DNA of 46,235 nucleotides from an uncultured Lachnospiraceae bacterium (GCA_946405625.1 CAMJHQ010000027.1:1-46235); one strand, 5' to 3'; shown: positions 34,302-44,118, counted from the first letter of the stretch. Translations and numbers: made by a program. The notes: generated by a model not told the origin, from the letters alone.

Positions 34302-36992
34302 TTAAAATTCCTTTCCTCTTTCAACTTCTCTGAACAGAAGTCCAAAGGTTCCCGGACCGCAGTTTGCCGCAATGGCAGGTGATGCCTGAAGGAAGAAGAT
34401 TTCATCGAATTCTACCTTTTTCTCAATCTGCTCTCTGATCCAGTCCATCTCACGTTTTGTTATACCCACATAGGTTACGAAGAGCATCCTCTTATCAATC
34501 CGTGATGGTGTCCTGAGAGCTTCATTAATGTATTTCTTCCAAGCATCCTCTCTGGATCCGACATGTATCCTTCCGACCTTCATATTTCCTTTCTTCAGGA
34601 CTACAACAGGTCGAAGCATAAATGACTTTGTAATATTTGCAATCCGCTGACTTACCTGTTTTGTTCTTGCAAGGAAATCCAGATTGTCAACGATAAAGCT
34701 TGTATGTATAAGTTTTTTCTCACGTTCAAGTCCTTCAAGAATTTCCTGAACGCTCTTTCCTTCTTCTGCCATCCTGCACGCAGCTATCGCCATAAGTCCC
34801 TGTCCGCTCGAAAGATGCTGCGAATCCACTACCGATACATTTTCGAAAGCAGCTGCCGCTTCCTTGGTTACAGGATATCCGCTATGCTGAATAACACTTG
34901 AAATTGAGATATGTACGATATTATTAGCATAAGCCATTTTATCAGCAAAGAAGCTTTCAACTTCTTCTATTTCAGGTGCCTGCGGCTGAACTATGTTATC
35001 CGGCTTCTGCATATACTTCAGAACGCCTCTGGTATCAATATCAACTCCGTCCTTGAATACACCTTCCTTAGTAACAACCTTATGTGGAATAACAGAAATA
35101 TCATATTTCTTCCTTATCTCGTCCGGGAGATCGGCAACACTTTCAGTTGTTATAACAACCTGCTTTTTGCTCTGACTCTTATTCATCCAGGATATAGTCT
35201 CTTCCAAGATTTCTCCGTTATCGCCTGTAACGAAAACCAGATTCGACGGAAGTGCTTTCATAAGCTCCGATTCAAGCTCCGCACCGGTTACAGGTTTTGT
35301 CAGATAACCGTCAAAGCCTTCCTTCTGATATAACTGTCTGCTTTCCTCATCCGCATTTGCCGTAAGTATTATAACCTTTGCTTCCTTACTGACACCGCCG
35401 ACCTGATTTCTGATTCTCTTGAAGCACTCTATTCCGTCCATTCCCGGCATCAGATGATCCATAAAAATCACATCATACTTCGAATTAATAGTCTTCTTAA
35501 GTGCAGCTTCGCCGCTTGATACAGTATCTATCTGAACCTTAGTATCTCTGAGAAGCTTTGATACCACCAGAAGATTCGATGCATTATCATCAACAACCAG
35601 AACCTTCGCTTCCGGAGCCTCAAACTTCTGCTTATAACCTATGAGCCTGTTGATCGAATGTTTCTTCTCCAGATCAACCTCACCTATAAGCTTTTCGCCT
35701 GATATTCCCTGCGGAATCTCTATACTGAAGGTCGATCCCTCCATATAAACGCTGTTTACCTTTACCGTTCCGCCCATAAGGTCTACAAGGCTCTTTACTA
35801 TCGCAAGTCCGAGTCCCGTACCCTCTATATGCTGGTTATCTCCTTCATCAACTCTCTTAAATGCAGTAAAGAGATAAGGAATGTCCTCTTTCTTTATTCC
35901 TCGGCCGGTATCAGTTACCGTATAAACTATAGTCTGCTTATCTTCCACTCTGTGTCCGCACTGAACAGAAAGAGTTACAGAGCCTTCCTTCGTATATTTA
36001 ATAGCATTATTGATCACATTTATGAGTATCTGCTTGATCCTGACCTCATCTCCGATAAGTTCCGCCGGAACATCGGGTGCGACATTCACATGAAATTCCA
36101 GCTTCTTATCCTTCGCTCTGAGCCAAAGCATTCCGACAAGCTCTGACAGCATATCCCCCGGATTATATGGTGCGATATTCAGCTGCATACTTCCGGATTC
36201 AAATTTAGACATATCGAGAATATCATTGATCAGACTGAGCAGCATCTTACTTGCCGAACGTATATTGGCAGCATCCTCTGCTACCTCATCGGAAATGTTT
36301 TCTCTGAGGATCATTTCATTAAGACCGATAATCGTATTTATCGGAGTTCTGATCTCATGACTCATACTTGAAAAGAAACGCCCCTGCGAAGCGTTGAGCG
36401 CTTCAGCTTCAGCCTTATGCTTCTCGGTTCGTATGCTTTCCCTGATATAAAGCTTTATCTCAAGTCCGACCATCAGGCTTACCGCAGTGCCCGTAAGAAG
36501 CAGTGCGATAAGTGAATAGAAATGTGCCATCATATCCGTATTTTGAAGTATCCACTCAGGATGTGTAAACCCAAGATAATAACATACCACCGCTAAAATC
36601 GCTTCAGCTATAAGGAAGAAAACCTTCGTCTTTCCGGCGAGAATCATGCTCATAAACAGCACTGAAAAAAGGAACCATACCGGTGCATCACCGTATACAC
36701 CTCCTCCCCAAAAGAAGGTCATCGGTACATAAACAAACCCCATCAGTATCGATTCAATAATAGATGCAAGCCTTATCTTATTATACTTAACAGATAGAAC
36801 CGCCAAAAAAATGGTAAATATAAATCCGACCACAAGAAGTATGGTATTAAGATAAGATGTATCCGTAAAAACCACTTCAAGAATAGTGATAAACATCGCA
36901 ACGAGCGTAATAAAAACAGTCAGGACATACAGCCTCTTCCTGATATGTGTATTTTCATCATACAGTTTATCCCTCAGTTTATCTAAATTCAT
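34302..36992 (-). CDS. Hybrid histidine kinase with C-terminal DegV domain
   Basis: The 896-residue protein has six or so N-terminal transmembrane helices (about 22-180), HisKA with SHEIRTPINTIIGL (His212), HATPase_c with NVINNAIKYT, DTGRGI and GTGLGL, a receiver domain (about 462-580, phospho-acceptor Asp512 in FMDHLMPGMDG) and a complete DegV-like domain (about 610-896). DegV/FakB proteins bind a fatty acid for phosphorylation by FakA. Here N-terminal DST is TES, and the HxGPG motif near the end is NCGPG, so binding may differ. A kinase joined to DegV suggests lipid sensing or delivery linked to the phosphorelay; this is inference. It is 60 bp after the HPt hybrid kinase and 5 bp before the MBOAT gene. 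Confidence 0.9.
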   Translation of the reverse strand: MNLDKLRDKLYDENTHIRKRLYVLTVFITLVAMFITILEVVFTDTSYLNTILLVVGFIFTIFLAVLSVKYNKIRLASIIESILMGFVYVPMTFFWGGGVYGDAPVWFLFSVLFMSMILAGKTKVFFLIAEAILAVVCYYLGFTHPEWILQNTDMMAHFYSLIALLLTGTAVSLMVGLEIKLYIRESIRTEKHKAEAEALNASQGRFFSSMSHEIRTPINTIIGLNEMILRENISDEVAEDAANIRSASKMLLSLINDILDMSKFESGSMQLNIAPYNPGDMLSELVGMLWLRAKDKKLEFHVNVAPDVPAELIGDEVRIKQILINVINNAIKYTKEGSVTLSVQCGHRVEDKQTIVYTVTDTGRGIKKEDIPYLFTAFKRVDEGDNQHIEGTGLGLAIVKSLVDLMGGTVKVNSVYMEGSTFSIEIPQGISGEKLIGEVDLEKKHSINRLIGYKQKFEAPEAKVLVVDDNASNLLVVSKLLRDTKVQIDTVSSGEAALKKTINSKYDVIFMDHLMPGMDGIECFKRIRNQVGGVSKEAKVIILTANADEESRQLYQKEGFDGYLTKPVTGAELESELMKALPSNLVFVTGDNGEILEETISWMNKSQSKKQVVITTESVADLPDEIRKKYDISVIPHKVVTKEGVFKDGVDIDTRGVLKYMQKPDNIVQPQAPEIEEVESFFADKMAYANNIVHISISSVIQHSGYPVTKEAAAAFENVSVVDSQHLSSGQGLMAIAACRMAEEGKSVQEILEGLEREKKLIHTSFIVDNLDFLARTKQVSQRIANITKSFMLRPVVVLKKGNMKVGRIHVGSREDAWKKYINEALRTPSRIDKRMLFVTYVGITKREMDWIREQIEKKVEFDEIFFLQASPAIAANCGPGTFGLLFREVERGKEF

Positions 36993-37052
36993 ACGTAAAC
37001 TGCCCTCCCAGATATCACGGACATATATATAAACTTAAACCAATAATCATGA

Positions 37053-39710
37053 TCATTCTTCCGGTAAGAATTCAAGAATTTCATCATCTTCATCAGAAGT
37101 ATTCTCTCCGATTTCCGAACCATATACGGAGTCTTCTCCTTCAGCCTCCGTTACCGCATCTGCTTCCACACCGCTGCCTTCTGCAGCATCACCGAAACCC
37201 GTGCCTCGAACCGCAGTTCCGACAACACCCAGTATTCTCACCAGTTCTTTCATAACATCCTCATGATGTTTTTCTATATAATCTCCTCTATTCTCCTTAG
37301 CAGCCATTTCAAGTTCGCGTGCTCCGTCAGAAAGTTCAAGGAAACCGTTCATTTTGGAAGTACTCTTAAGTGAATGCACAAGAATCGCATAATTAGCATA
37401 ATCCTTTTCATCACGGTATTTATTCATCTCATCGAGTCTTTCCCTCATATCGGTTAAAAACTGTTCGAGAAGAGTCTTATAGAAATCCTTGTCATTCTGA
37501 CAATAATGAAGCCCGGAAACCGTATCAACTCCGGCAGCCTCAAGAATCGAAATAAAATCCGAACTATCAGTCCCGTCATCTCCTCCGGCACTTTTAACCG
37601 TACTCTCAGAATCCATTGAAGCTGATACATCCTCACCGTACTCTATCTCAACTTCGTCATTTTCATAAGTGATCAAATGTTTCGGCAGTGCTTTCTTTAT
37701 CGCTCTCTCAAGCTCTTCTATTTCAATCGGTTTGCTGACAAAACCGTCAAAGCCCTCATCAAGAAACATTTTCTTTGCAGTACTCATTGCATTTGCCGTA
37801 AGTGCAATAACCGGTATTTCTTTATTGACTCTTGCGGCATCCGCCTTGATGCGCTTCATTGCCTCGATACCATCCATACCGCGCATCATATGATCCATAA
37901 ATACCACATCGAAATCCATATTCTTACACAGCTCGATCGATTCAGGTCCGGAAGCCGCCGTTGTTACAAGCATTCCGTATCTCTTGAATATACTTCTGGC
38001 AACGGTAAGATTCATAGGCTCATCATCAACAACCAGAGTTTTTACGCCCTTAAGCATCATACGTTCCCGAACGATAACATCTTCGTTATCCATATTGAGA
38101 ATCGTGGTAACAGGGAAACAGTAGAAAGGTTTCTCAAGAATCCTTGCATGCGAATTCTCCGGCAGCTTAAATGGACTGTCCGCAACCACGGCAACGATCA
38201 TGGTCTTTGCAAGCTCTTCAAGAAGTTCCTTGCAATCCATATACTCTTCTTCCGCGACAAAAAGATGCGTAAGATTTACCGAATCGGAAAGTTTCTTCAG
38301 ATTCTCCGGATTATCCACCCTATGCATCTGTATACCAAGGCCGCTCACTATATTGAGAACCATTGAATTATAATACTCTCTTACGTTTGGATGAGGATAT
38401 TTATCGAAATGTAAGAATGCTCCTACGCACAACCTATCTCTTTTCTTAAGTGACATACAGCTTGAAGGATCTATCACCTTCTGCGGAATACTGACATGAA
38501 CAGTAGTTCCCACATCGGGCTTACTTGAAAGCGTCATGAATCCCCCAAGCTCGGAAACAAATCCCGATACTATCGACATACCGAGTCCGAGTCCTCCGCC
38601 CGAACGGGTTCTTCCGGAATCAACCTGATAGAAGCTTTCGAATATTCGTTCTGTTTCCTCTACTGTCATTCCTATACCCGTATCTGTTACCTCGATCCGA
38701 AGATTTACTCCGTAATCCTGAGGTTCGGAGGTGATACGCACATATACACCGCCTGCCTGAGTAAACTTAAGACCGTTTGAGATAAGAGCCTTAAGTATCT
38801 TCTTCAGTTTATTTACATCCGTATTCATAACTGACGGAATAGCCGGATCTACATCTATGATAAGTTCAAGCTCCGGAGTTTTATAAGCTCTTATTTCGGT
38901 TACCAGATCATTAAGAACCGAAGACAGCATATAATCTTCTGAATTAAGTGCAAGATCATCCCTGTCTATCTCAGAATAGTCGAGAATATCCCCTATCTGC
39001 TCCGATACTCTGTGGCCGGCATCTCTGACTTCTTCCATATCTCTGCGGATGTCCGGATTTGTTTCCTTGTCTATGCATATTCCGGTCAGTCCTATTATGG
39101 CATTTACCGGAGTTCTCAGCTCATGCGAAACATTTGCAAGGAAATCATTCAGTCTCTTAGTTGAATCAGTAAGGCTTTCGACCTCTTCCTTGGATTTATT
39201 GAGAAGTCCGCTCCATCTGTCGATTATCGCCCTTGAGAAATGGCATATCATGAATATCATGGCAAGATGAAGAAGTATCCTTGTTATCATCAGAACATCA
39301 AATTTGACGCCATTCAGAAACATCTGAACGATCTCATATGTCATCGTTGCATAATAAGTAAACTGACATAGAGATATAAGCCCTTTGATACCTGACAAGG
39401 TATAAAAGACAAGGAGTACGGCCATTACAATAGCCAGATCAAATGTACTGCTTTCGTGGATTCCGTAAAAGAAAAATGCAGTCATAAGAAGAATCGAATA
39501 TGTCCATATTTTTGCATAATGAGACATATTATTTCTGACATGTATGCCCCAGCATGAGAGCACGCCAATAGCAAGCAGAAAAAGCGCCCATCTTTCCCAG
39601 TGAAGAAGAACAGCTTCAATTCCGAGCACAATTGCAAAAGCAGTAAATGTTATGAGGATGATCAAAGTTGAATTCTGAGCTAATTCTGTATTATCATCTC
39701 TGCCGTTCAT
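37053..39710 (-). CDS. Hybrid histidine kinase with receiver and HPt domains
   Basis: The 885-residue protein has about six transmembrane helices (10-160), HisKA with VSHELRTPVNAIIG (His196), HATPase_c with DTGIGM and GGGLGLGMSI, a degenerate receiver-like region without phospho-acceptor (about 425-540), a true receiver (about 555-675, Asp606 in FMDHMMRGMDG) and a C-terminal HPt domain (about 715-830, His779 in LVHSLKSTS). The acidic tail 835-885 is low complexity. The full His-Asp-His chain suggests a phosphorelay output to a separate regulator, perhaps the REC-GGDEF protein encoded 17 bp upstream. An AAAGGAT ribosome site supports the start. Confidence 0.92.
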   Translation of the reverse strand: MNGRDDNTELAQNSTLIILITFTAFAIVLGIEAVLLHWERWALFLLAIGVLSCWGIHVRNNMSHYAKIWTYSILLMTAFFFYGIHESSTFDLAIVMAVLLVFYTLSGIKGLISLCQFTYYATMTYEIVQMFLNGVKFDVLMITRILLHLAMIFMICHFSRAIIDRWSGLLNKSKEEVESLTDSTKRLNDFLANVSHELRTPVNAIIGLTGICIDKETNPDIRRDMEEVRDAGHRVSEQIGDILDYSEIDRDDLALNSEDYMLSSVLNDLVTEIRAYKTPELELIIDVDPAIPSVMNTDVNKLKKILKALISNGLKFTQAGGVYVRITSEPQDYGVNLRIEVTDTGIGMTVEETERIFESFYQVDSGRTRSGGGLGLGMSIVSGFVSELGGFMTLSSKPDVGTTVHVSIPQKVIDPSSCMSLKKRDRLCVGAFLHFDKYPHPNVREYYNSMVLNIVSGLGIQMHRVDNPENLKKLSDSVNLTHLFVAEEEYMDCKELLEELAKTMIVAVVADSPFKLPENSHARILEKPFYCFPVTTILNMDNEDVIVRERMMLKGVKTLVVDDEPMNLTVARSIFKRYGMLVTTAASGPESIELCKNMDFDVVFMDHMMRGMDGIEAMKRIKADAARVNKEIPVIALTANAMSTAKKMFLDEGFDGFVSKPIEIEELERAIKKALPKHLITYENDEVEIEYGEDVSASMDSESTVKSAGGDDGTDSSDFISILEAAGVDTVSGLHYCQNDKDFYKTLLEQFLTDMRERLDEMNKYRDEKDYANYAILVHSLKSTSKMNGFLELSDGARELEMAAKENRGDYIEKHHEDVMKELVRILGVVGTAVRGTGFGDAAEGSGVEADAVTEAEGEDSVYGSEIGENTSDEDDEILEFLPEE

Positions 39711-39727
39711 ATAAAAATCCTTTCAAA

Positions 39728-41080
39728 CTATCTGCTAACAGGTCTCTCTCCCATAGAAACAAGGCTTGCTTCATAAGTGATCTTAAGCTTATTTCCTTTT
39801 TCTTCATACCATTTATTTATAAGATTATCCGCAACCATATTATATGAATCTTCCCTGACCTCTGTCAGAAAAACAAAATATTGATTGTTGCGGCCCCTCA
39901 TAAAAATGTCCGATTTACGAAGAGAATCTTTGATGTGATTACCGAACTCATCACACATTTCATTATAATATGCATCATCAATCTCAGGATTCTCATTTAT
40001 AGTAAAGAGAATCTTGCAGGCAGTCCTGCTGTTTCGGAGATTATATCTCATAACATATCTGTATACATAAGCAAATACATCCTTGTCGAGCTGAAGCGCA
40101 ACATTCGGGATTGAACGTTCCCCGAGTATCTCGGAAATGGTATCTATATCCATCATACCACTTATATCATCATCTGCATTTGCCGCATCGCTATAAAGAA
40201 GGTAACCGTGTTTGCCGTTCTTCTTTACGTTATAGAGTGCCTTGTCCGCCAAAGCCAGCAGCATTTCATAATCAGTTCCGTACTTAGGAACCAGGACTCC
40301 GCCCACAGAAACGCCGAGAGGAATATCCATATCCTCGCCCATAAGCCTCTTTGCTTCAGCAAGCATCTGTTCATTAAGCCTTTCTGTAAAATCCCTAAGC
40401 TGATCTTCCGTCTCATATCCGTATACAAATGCCGTAAATTCATCTCCTCCAACACGGCCGGCCCGGCTTCCTTCAGTGATATTTGCATTTATTATATTTG
40501 CAAATGCAATAAGAACCTTATCGCCCATATCATGTCCGTAGATGTCATTTACCAGCTTAAATGAATCCAGATCTATCATCATAAGCATTCCTGAGTTTGT
40601 ACTGCAATACTTCGAAAAAACAACTCCCGTTGCGCCCTTGTTAAGAAGGCCCGTGAGCTGATCGATGGATGCTTCACTCTTGAGATTCAGCATCTCATCT
40701 CTTTTGGATACAATACTCTTTATTCTCATAAGCAGAACATCCGGGTTAAACGGCTTTCTGATATAATCTGAAACTCCCATCTCAAATCCTCTGCTTTCAG
40801 AGCCGACCGCCTCATCGGCTGTAAGGAAAATGACCGGAATTTCTTCTATATCCAGTTCCTTCTCCTTCTCTCTCAGACGGGTAAGTGTCTCAAAACCGTC
40901 CATTTCAGGCATCATAATATCAAGCAGAATAAGATCGGGCCTATTTCCTTCACCGATATAATTGATCAGTGCTTTTCCCGACTTAAGACAGGTAACTCTC
41001 ATCTGATTTTTACTGAGAATATGACCTGCAATCTTGAGATTAGACATATCATCATCTACAACAATAATCCACTTAGCCAT
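39728..41080 (-). CDS. Response regulator diguanylate cyclase with degenerate second GGDEF domain
   Basis: The ~450-residue protein has a receiver domain (1-122; Asp54 in LILLDIMMPEMDG, Lys109 in RKPF) and a GGDEF domain (about 138-300) with intact RVGGDEF at 211-215, which makes cyclic di-GMP from GTP. The RxxD inhibitory site five residues before GGDEF is absent. Residues ~315-440 look like a second, inactive GGDEF-like domain, with GRNNQYFVFL in the signature position. ATG at 41078-41080 has a GGAGGG site; the upstream ATG at 41095 overlaps that site. A terminator lies just upstream. Confidence 0.92.
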   Translation of the reverse strand: MAKWIIVVDDDMSNLKIAGHILSKNQMRVTCLKSGKALINYIGEGNRPDLILLDIMMPEMDGFETLTRLREKEKELDIEEIPVIFLTADEAVGSESRGFEMGVSDYIRKPFNPDVLLMRIKSIVSKRDEMLNLKSEASIDQLTGLLNKGATGVVFSKYCSTNSGMLMMIDLDSFKLVNDIYGHDMGDKVLIAFANIINANITEGSRAGRVGGDEFTAFVYGYETEDQLRDFTERLNEQMLAEAKRLMGEDMDIPLGVSVGGVLVPKYGTDYEMLLALADKALYNVKKNGKHGYLLYSDAANADDDISGMMDIDTISEILGERSIPNVALQLDKDVFAYVYRYVMRYNLRNSRTACKILFTINENPEIDDAYYNEMCDEFGNHIKDSLRKSDIFMRGRNNQYFVFLTEVREDSYNMVADNLINKWYEEKGNKLKITYEASLVSMGERPVSR

Positions 41081-41100
41081 AAATACCCTCCGCATGACTT

Positions 41101-41140
41101 CGTATAAAAAACGAAAAGCACCTCTCTCGGGGTGCTTTTC
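41101..41140 (-). terminator. Terminator between HD-GYP and GGDEF genes
   Basis: Arms GAAAAGCACC (41113-41122) and GGTGCTTTTC (41131-41140) pair perfectly over 10 bp with an 8-nt loop; six T follow on the minus strand. It lies 20-25 bp before the GGDEF gene start, so the next gene has no separate promoter after it. Confidence 0.9.
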
Positions 41141-41169
41141 TCAGCCGGCATACAGGCCGGACAATTACC

Positions 41170-42408
41170 TTAATCCATATCAACAACTGCCGCGTAATAT
41201 CTTGCACCTTCTTTACTGGTCTCAGATTCTCTCTTCTGATATATATCATCATAATTTGCGATCATAAGATCGACGATATATTTGGAAAGTGCCGATGATT
41301 CAACATACTCACGCAGCGCATATATAACCTGTTCTTTGGACATACCGTCACGGTAGGAACGTATTTCGGCAACCGCCGAGAAAATGTCCGCTACTGCAAT
41401 GATACGTGCTCCCATTGGGATATCATCCGCCTTAAGTCCGAATGGATATCCATAGCCGTTAAGCTTCTCATGATGGAGTGCAGCCCATCTTCCTATCTGC
41501 TCAAATCCGGTTATGTCCTTCAGCAGAAGTTCAGTATAATATGCATATTCCTTAACTATATTAAATTCTTCATCAGTAAGCGCATCCTTCTTCTCAAGTA
41601 TCTTCTTCGGAACCTTGAGCTTACCGATATCATGTATATATCCGGCAACCATCATCATCTTGCATTCATCTTCGGACATACCGAGAATTTCGGCAAGTCT
41701 TACAGCTGTAGCTGCAACACCTGACGAATGCATTGCCGTATATTGGCTTCTGAAGTCGATTATTCTCGACATAAACTTGGCTATCTCGATCAGCTGATCA
41801 AGCGTAACCACATTTGCATTTGATATTGCATTAAGACATATCTCAGGCTGATGAAGCAGCTCGAGCCACACAAATTCCTTGCTTGATGTTCTGAGAAATG
41901 CTTCCACAACTTCAGAATGTATCTCTTCATCCGCATAATCCGAAATCGTATCACATATATCCTCTGACTGATTAAGTGCAGCCGCATCAGGATCTATAAG
42001 CATAGATATCTTATCTGCAAGATATATGATCTCTGCAAAAATCGCTTCCTTTGAAAGCTCTGCAAATGCCGGTCTTTCCGCAAAAGGAACCTGATATGCT
42101 GACAAAATATCCTTGACAAACTTCATGTTTGCAATGTCACCTATAAGGCTTATTCCCGCCTGACTCATTTCACTGAGTGTATATTCACCCACCTCGCGTT
42201 CAGGCATGATGACCGAACCCATATCGTGCATCAAAGCACCATAAATGATTTCCCTTCTGTCATCAAGGCTATACCCCATTTCATCAGCTATTCTCCATGC
42301 TACATAAGCAACCTGCTGATGATGATTTTCAATCTTCGGGCTAACAAGATTCATGGCTCTTCCGAAGCATCTTGCGAGATCCCGCATATTAGTAATTGCT
42401 TTCTCCAT
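41170..42408 (-). CDS. Tandem HD protein with C-terminal HD-GYP phosphodiesterase domain
   Basis: The 412-residue protein has an N-terminal HD-like domain (His29, HD at 61-62, then ADK near 131) and a C-terminal HD-GYP domain with YIHDIGKLKVP (259-263) and HHEKLNGYGYP (to 322), followed by AVADIF. HD-GYP proteins hydrolyse cyclic di-GMP. The metal and GYP residues appear complete. No receiver or membrane domain is present, so its input is unclear. A GGGGAGGA ribosome site and a candidate promoter precede it. It sits next to a cyclic di-GMP-making protein with a terminator between them. Confidence 0.92.
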   Translation of the reverse strand: MEKAITNMRDLARCFGRAMNLVSPKIENHHQQVAYVAWRIADEMGYSLDDRREIIYGALMHDMGSVIMPEREVGEYTLSEMSQAGISLIGDIANMKFVKDILSAYQVPFAERPAFAELSKEAIFAEIIYLADKISMLIDPDAAALNQSEDICDTISDYADEEIHSEVVEAFLRTSSKEFVWLELLHQPEICLNAISNANVVTLDQLIEIAKFMSRIIDFRSQYTAMHSSGVAATAVRLAEILGMSEDECKMMMVAGYIHDIGKLKVPKKILEKKDALTDEEFNIVKEYAYYTELLLKDITGFEQIGRWAALHHEKLNGYGYPFGLKADDIPMGARIIAVADIFSAVAEIRSYRDGMSKEQVIYALREYVESSALSKYIVDLMIANYDDIYQKRESETSKEGARYYAAVVDMD

Positions 42409-42454
42409 ATGGCTTCCTCCCCAAAGTACCCCTTTTTAAAAAACCTTTGACGTT

Positions 42455-42463
42455 ATTATACCA
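42455..42463 (-). promoter_or_regulatory. Extended -10 promoter of the HD-GYP gene
   Basis: On the minus strand TGG-TATAAT (TATAAT at 42455-42460) lies ~47 bp before the HD-GYP start, just after the stop of the preceding gene. No clear -35 is present. Confidence 0.5.
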
Positions 42464-42495
42464 TATAGGATTCTCAAATACTATTTTCTTTTATC

Positions 42496-43908
42496 TTACT
42501 TTTCCGTTTTTAACTGGCCTGAAAGCACCTTTCCGGCCTTCTTCAACCAGCTGTATTTTTCTATGACGATGCAGTCTTCACTCGATACTCTCTGACTCGG
42601 CTGTGCCGTTATATCACCCAGCGCAGTATAATCCGCTGTACTGACAAGCCAGTCTCCAAACTGTTGACAGAACATTGCACCCTCTTCCTGCTCGTTACTG
42701 TATTCCTTGAAATCAAAAGGAATTATATATTCTCTATCCTGATAGCCTATTGCCAGAAAGAGTGTATGCTTCTTGGAATCTATATTCTCGAGCGGTATCA
42801 TAGCCGTAAAGCTGTAATCCTTAAAGGACACTGATCCGAAATACTCTTTCATCCTGCCCTTATCGTTAAATGTGATCTCTACACGCTTGTCATCAAGCAT
42901 CATATAGTAATCAAAGACATCCTTGTCAAATGCATCCGTAAATGAACATTCGAGACGGAGATATCCTTCCTCAAACTCTATAGTATGAACTGTTGCAACG
43001 AGCATATTTGATGAATATACCGGAACATCGTTCATCATAAGTCCCAGACCGGAAAGTCTGAGATTTCTTCTGTCGAGAGGATACATTTCACTAAAGGATC
43101 CGATAAGTGCAGTATTTTTGGCATTGATCGGTTCGATACTTCTCATCTTTGTTCTCTGAGGTCTGACCTCAACAAGAGGAAGGCTGTGTCCGTACTTCAT
43201 GAAGAGCATCATCCTTCTGAACTGATATTCTTCCGTATAGGTCGGGAACTCGAAGCATTCCATGATGACTTCGTCATCAACAAAACTGAGTATCTCTCTT
43301 GCCTTATCAAGTATCTCCTGCGTTGCGTTCTCTGAGAACTTCCTGTCTGCTTCTCCGCCGATATTGGCATCCATTCTGCATTTCAGATAATACATCACGT
43401 AAAACTGATACAGAACCGGAAGCTTTCCGTCATTTACAGTGCTGATATCATGAATGAGCTTCATAAGAAACTTATCCATATCCTCCAGATACCAGTCTAT
43501 ATTCCTGTCAGGAAGTGTCTTTCTGAGATCCCTGTCCTCCGATTCAGCCTGTATAAAACCAAGCTCCGGCATAAGAAGGAAATTCTTCCCCGAGATCATT
43601 CGAAGTAAGAAGTCAGCTTCATAATTAAACTTTAACTCCTTATTCATCCTGAACTTCTCAGCCGCAGAACGTCTCATTATCACTCCCTCAATTCTTTCAG
43701 GGAACTGATACAGCTTCTTCGGAACAACAAGTACCGCATCCTGATTATTAAGAAGAGCAGCTATCGCCTTTTCCTGAACTGTGTCATCCATCTTGTTGCC
43801 TTCACACAAAACGACGATATATTCAGCTTCACTGTTTGAAACAGTGTTGTTGAATTCTTCAATAAAGCTGTCTCTGTCTTTTTTGATAATAATATCCAAA
43901 TTATCCAT
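42496..43908 (-). CDS. Unknown protein, possibly related to glycosyltransferases
   Basis: Not firmly recognised (about 470 residues). The N-terminal part (EYIVVLCEGNKMDD, QDAVLVVPKKLYQFP) recalls degenerate family 2 glycosyltransferase or polymer-modifying proteins of Firmicutes, without a DxD motif. The middle is helical. The last ~200 residues alternate beta strands (VATVHTIEFEEGYLRLEC) and resemble a beta-sandwich accessory domain. No signal peptide or membrane helix is seen. The frame opens with a TTG at 43929; ATG 43906-43908 is more likely, though its ribosome site is weak. It lies 87 bp before the HD-GYP gene. Confidence 0.7.
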   Translation of the reverse strand: MDNLDIIIKKDRDSFIEEFNNTVSNSEAEYIVVLCEGNKMDDTVQEKAIAALLNNQDAVLVVPKKLYQFPERIEGVIMRRSAAEKFRMNKELKFNYEADFLLRMISGKNFLLMPELGFIQAESEDRDLRKTLPDRNIDWYLEDMDKFLMKLIHDISTVNDGKLPVLYQFYVMYYLKCRMDANIGGEADRKFSENATQEILDKAREILSFVDDEVIMECFEFPTYTEEYQFRRMMLFMKYGHSLPLVEVRPQRTKMRSIEPINAKNTALIGSFSEMYPLDRRNLRLSGLGLMMNDVPVYSSNMLVATVHTIEFEEGYLRLECSFTDAFDKDVFDYYMMLDDKRVEITFNDKGRMKEYFGSVSFKDYSFTAMIPLENIDSKKHTLFLAIGYQDREYIIPFDFKEYSNEQEEGAMFCQQFGDWLVSTADYTALGDITAQPSQRVSSEDCIVIEKYSWLKKAGKVLSGQLKTEK

Positions 43909-44035
43909 AACCGCTTCATTATAACCCAAATTACAGGATTTGCAACTAAATATTCGATTTTAAACGGCTCAAAACACGACATATAGTTAATTTTCGTATA
44001 AAGTGCCGAATTTACATAGCATTATTCGCAATTTA

Positions 44036-44044
44036 TGATATAAT
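44036..44044 (+). promoter_or_regulatory. Extended -10 element upstream of the cyclophilin gene
   Basis: TGA-TATAAT on the plus strand, with TATAAT at 44039-44044. Transcription from here would give a leader of about 455 nt before the cyclophilin gene, containing the 21-bp repeats. No good -35 is visible. Confidence 0.4.
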
Positions 44045-44118
44045 GTTCCAGTGTTACAATTCACAGTTTTATGGAAAAGCAATTAGTAAGATTGCTTACA
44101 CCACATCATGGCATGATG

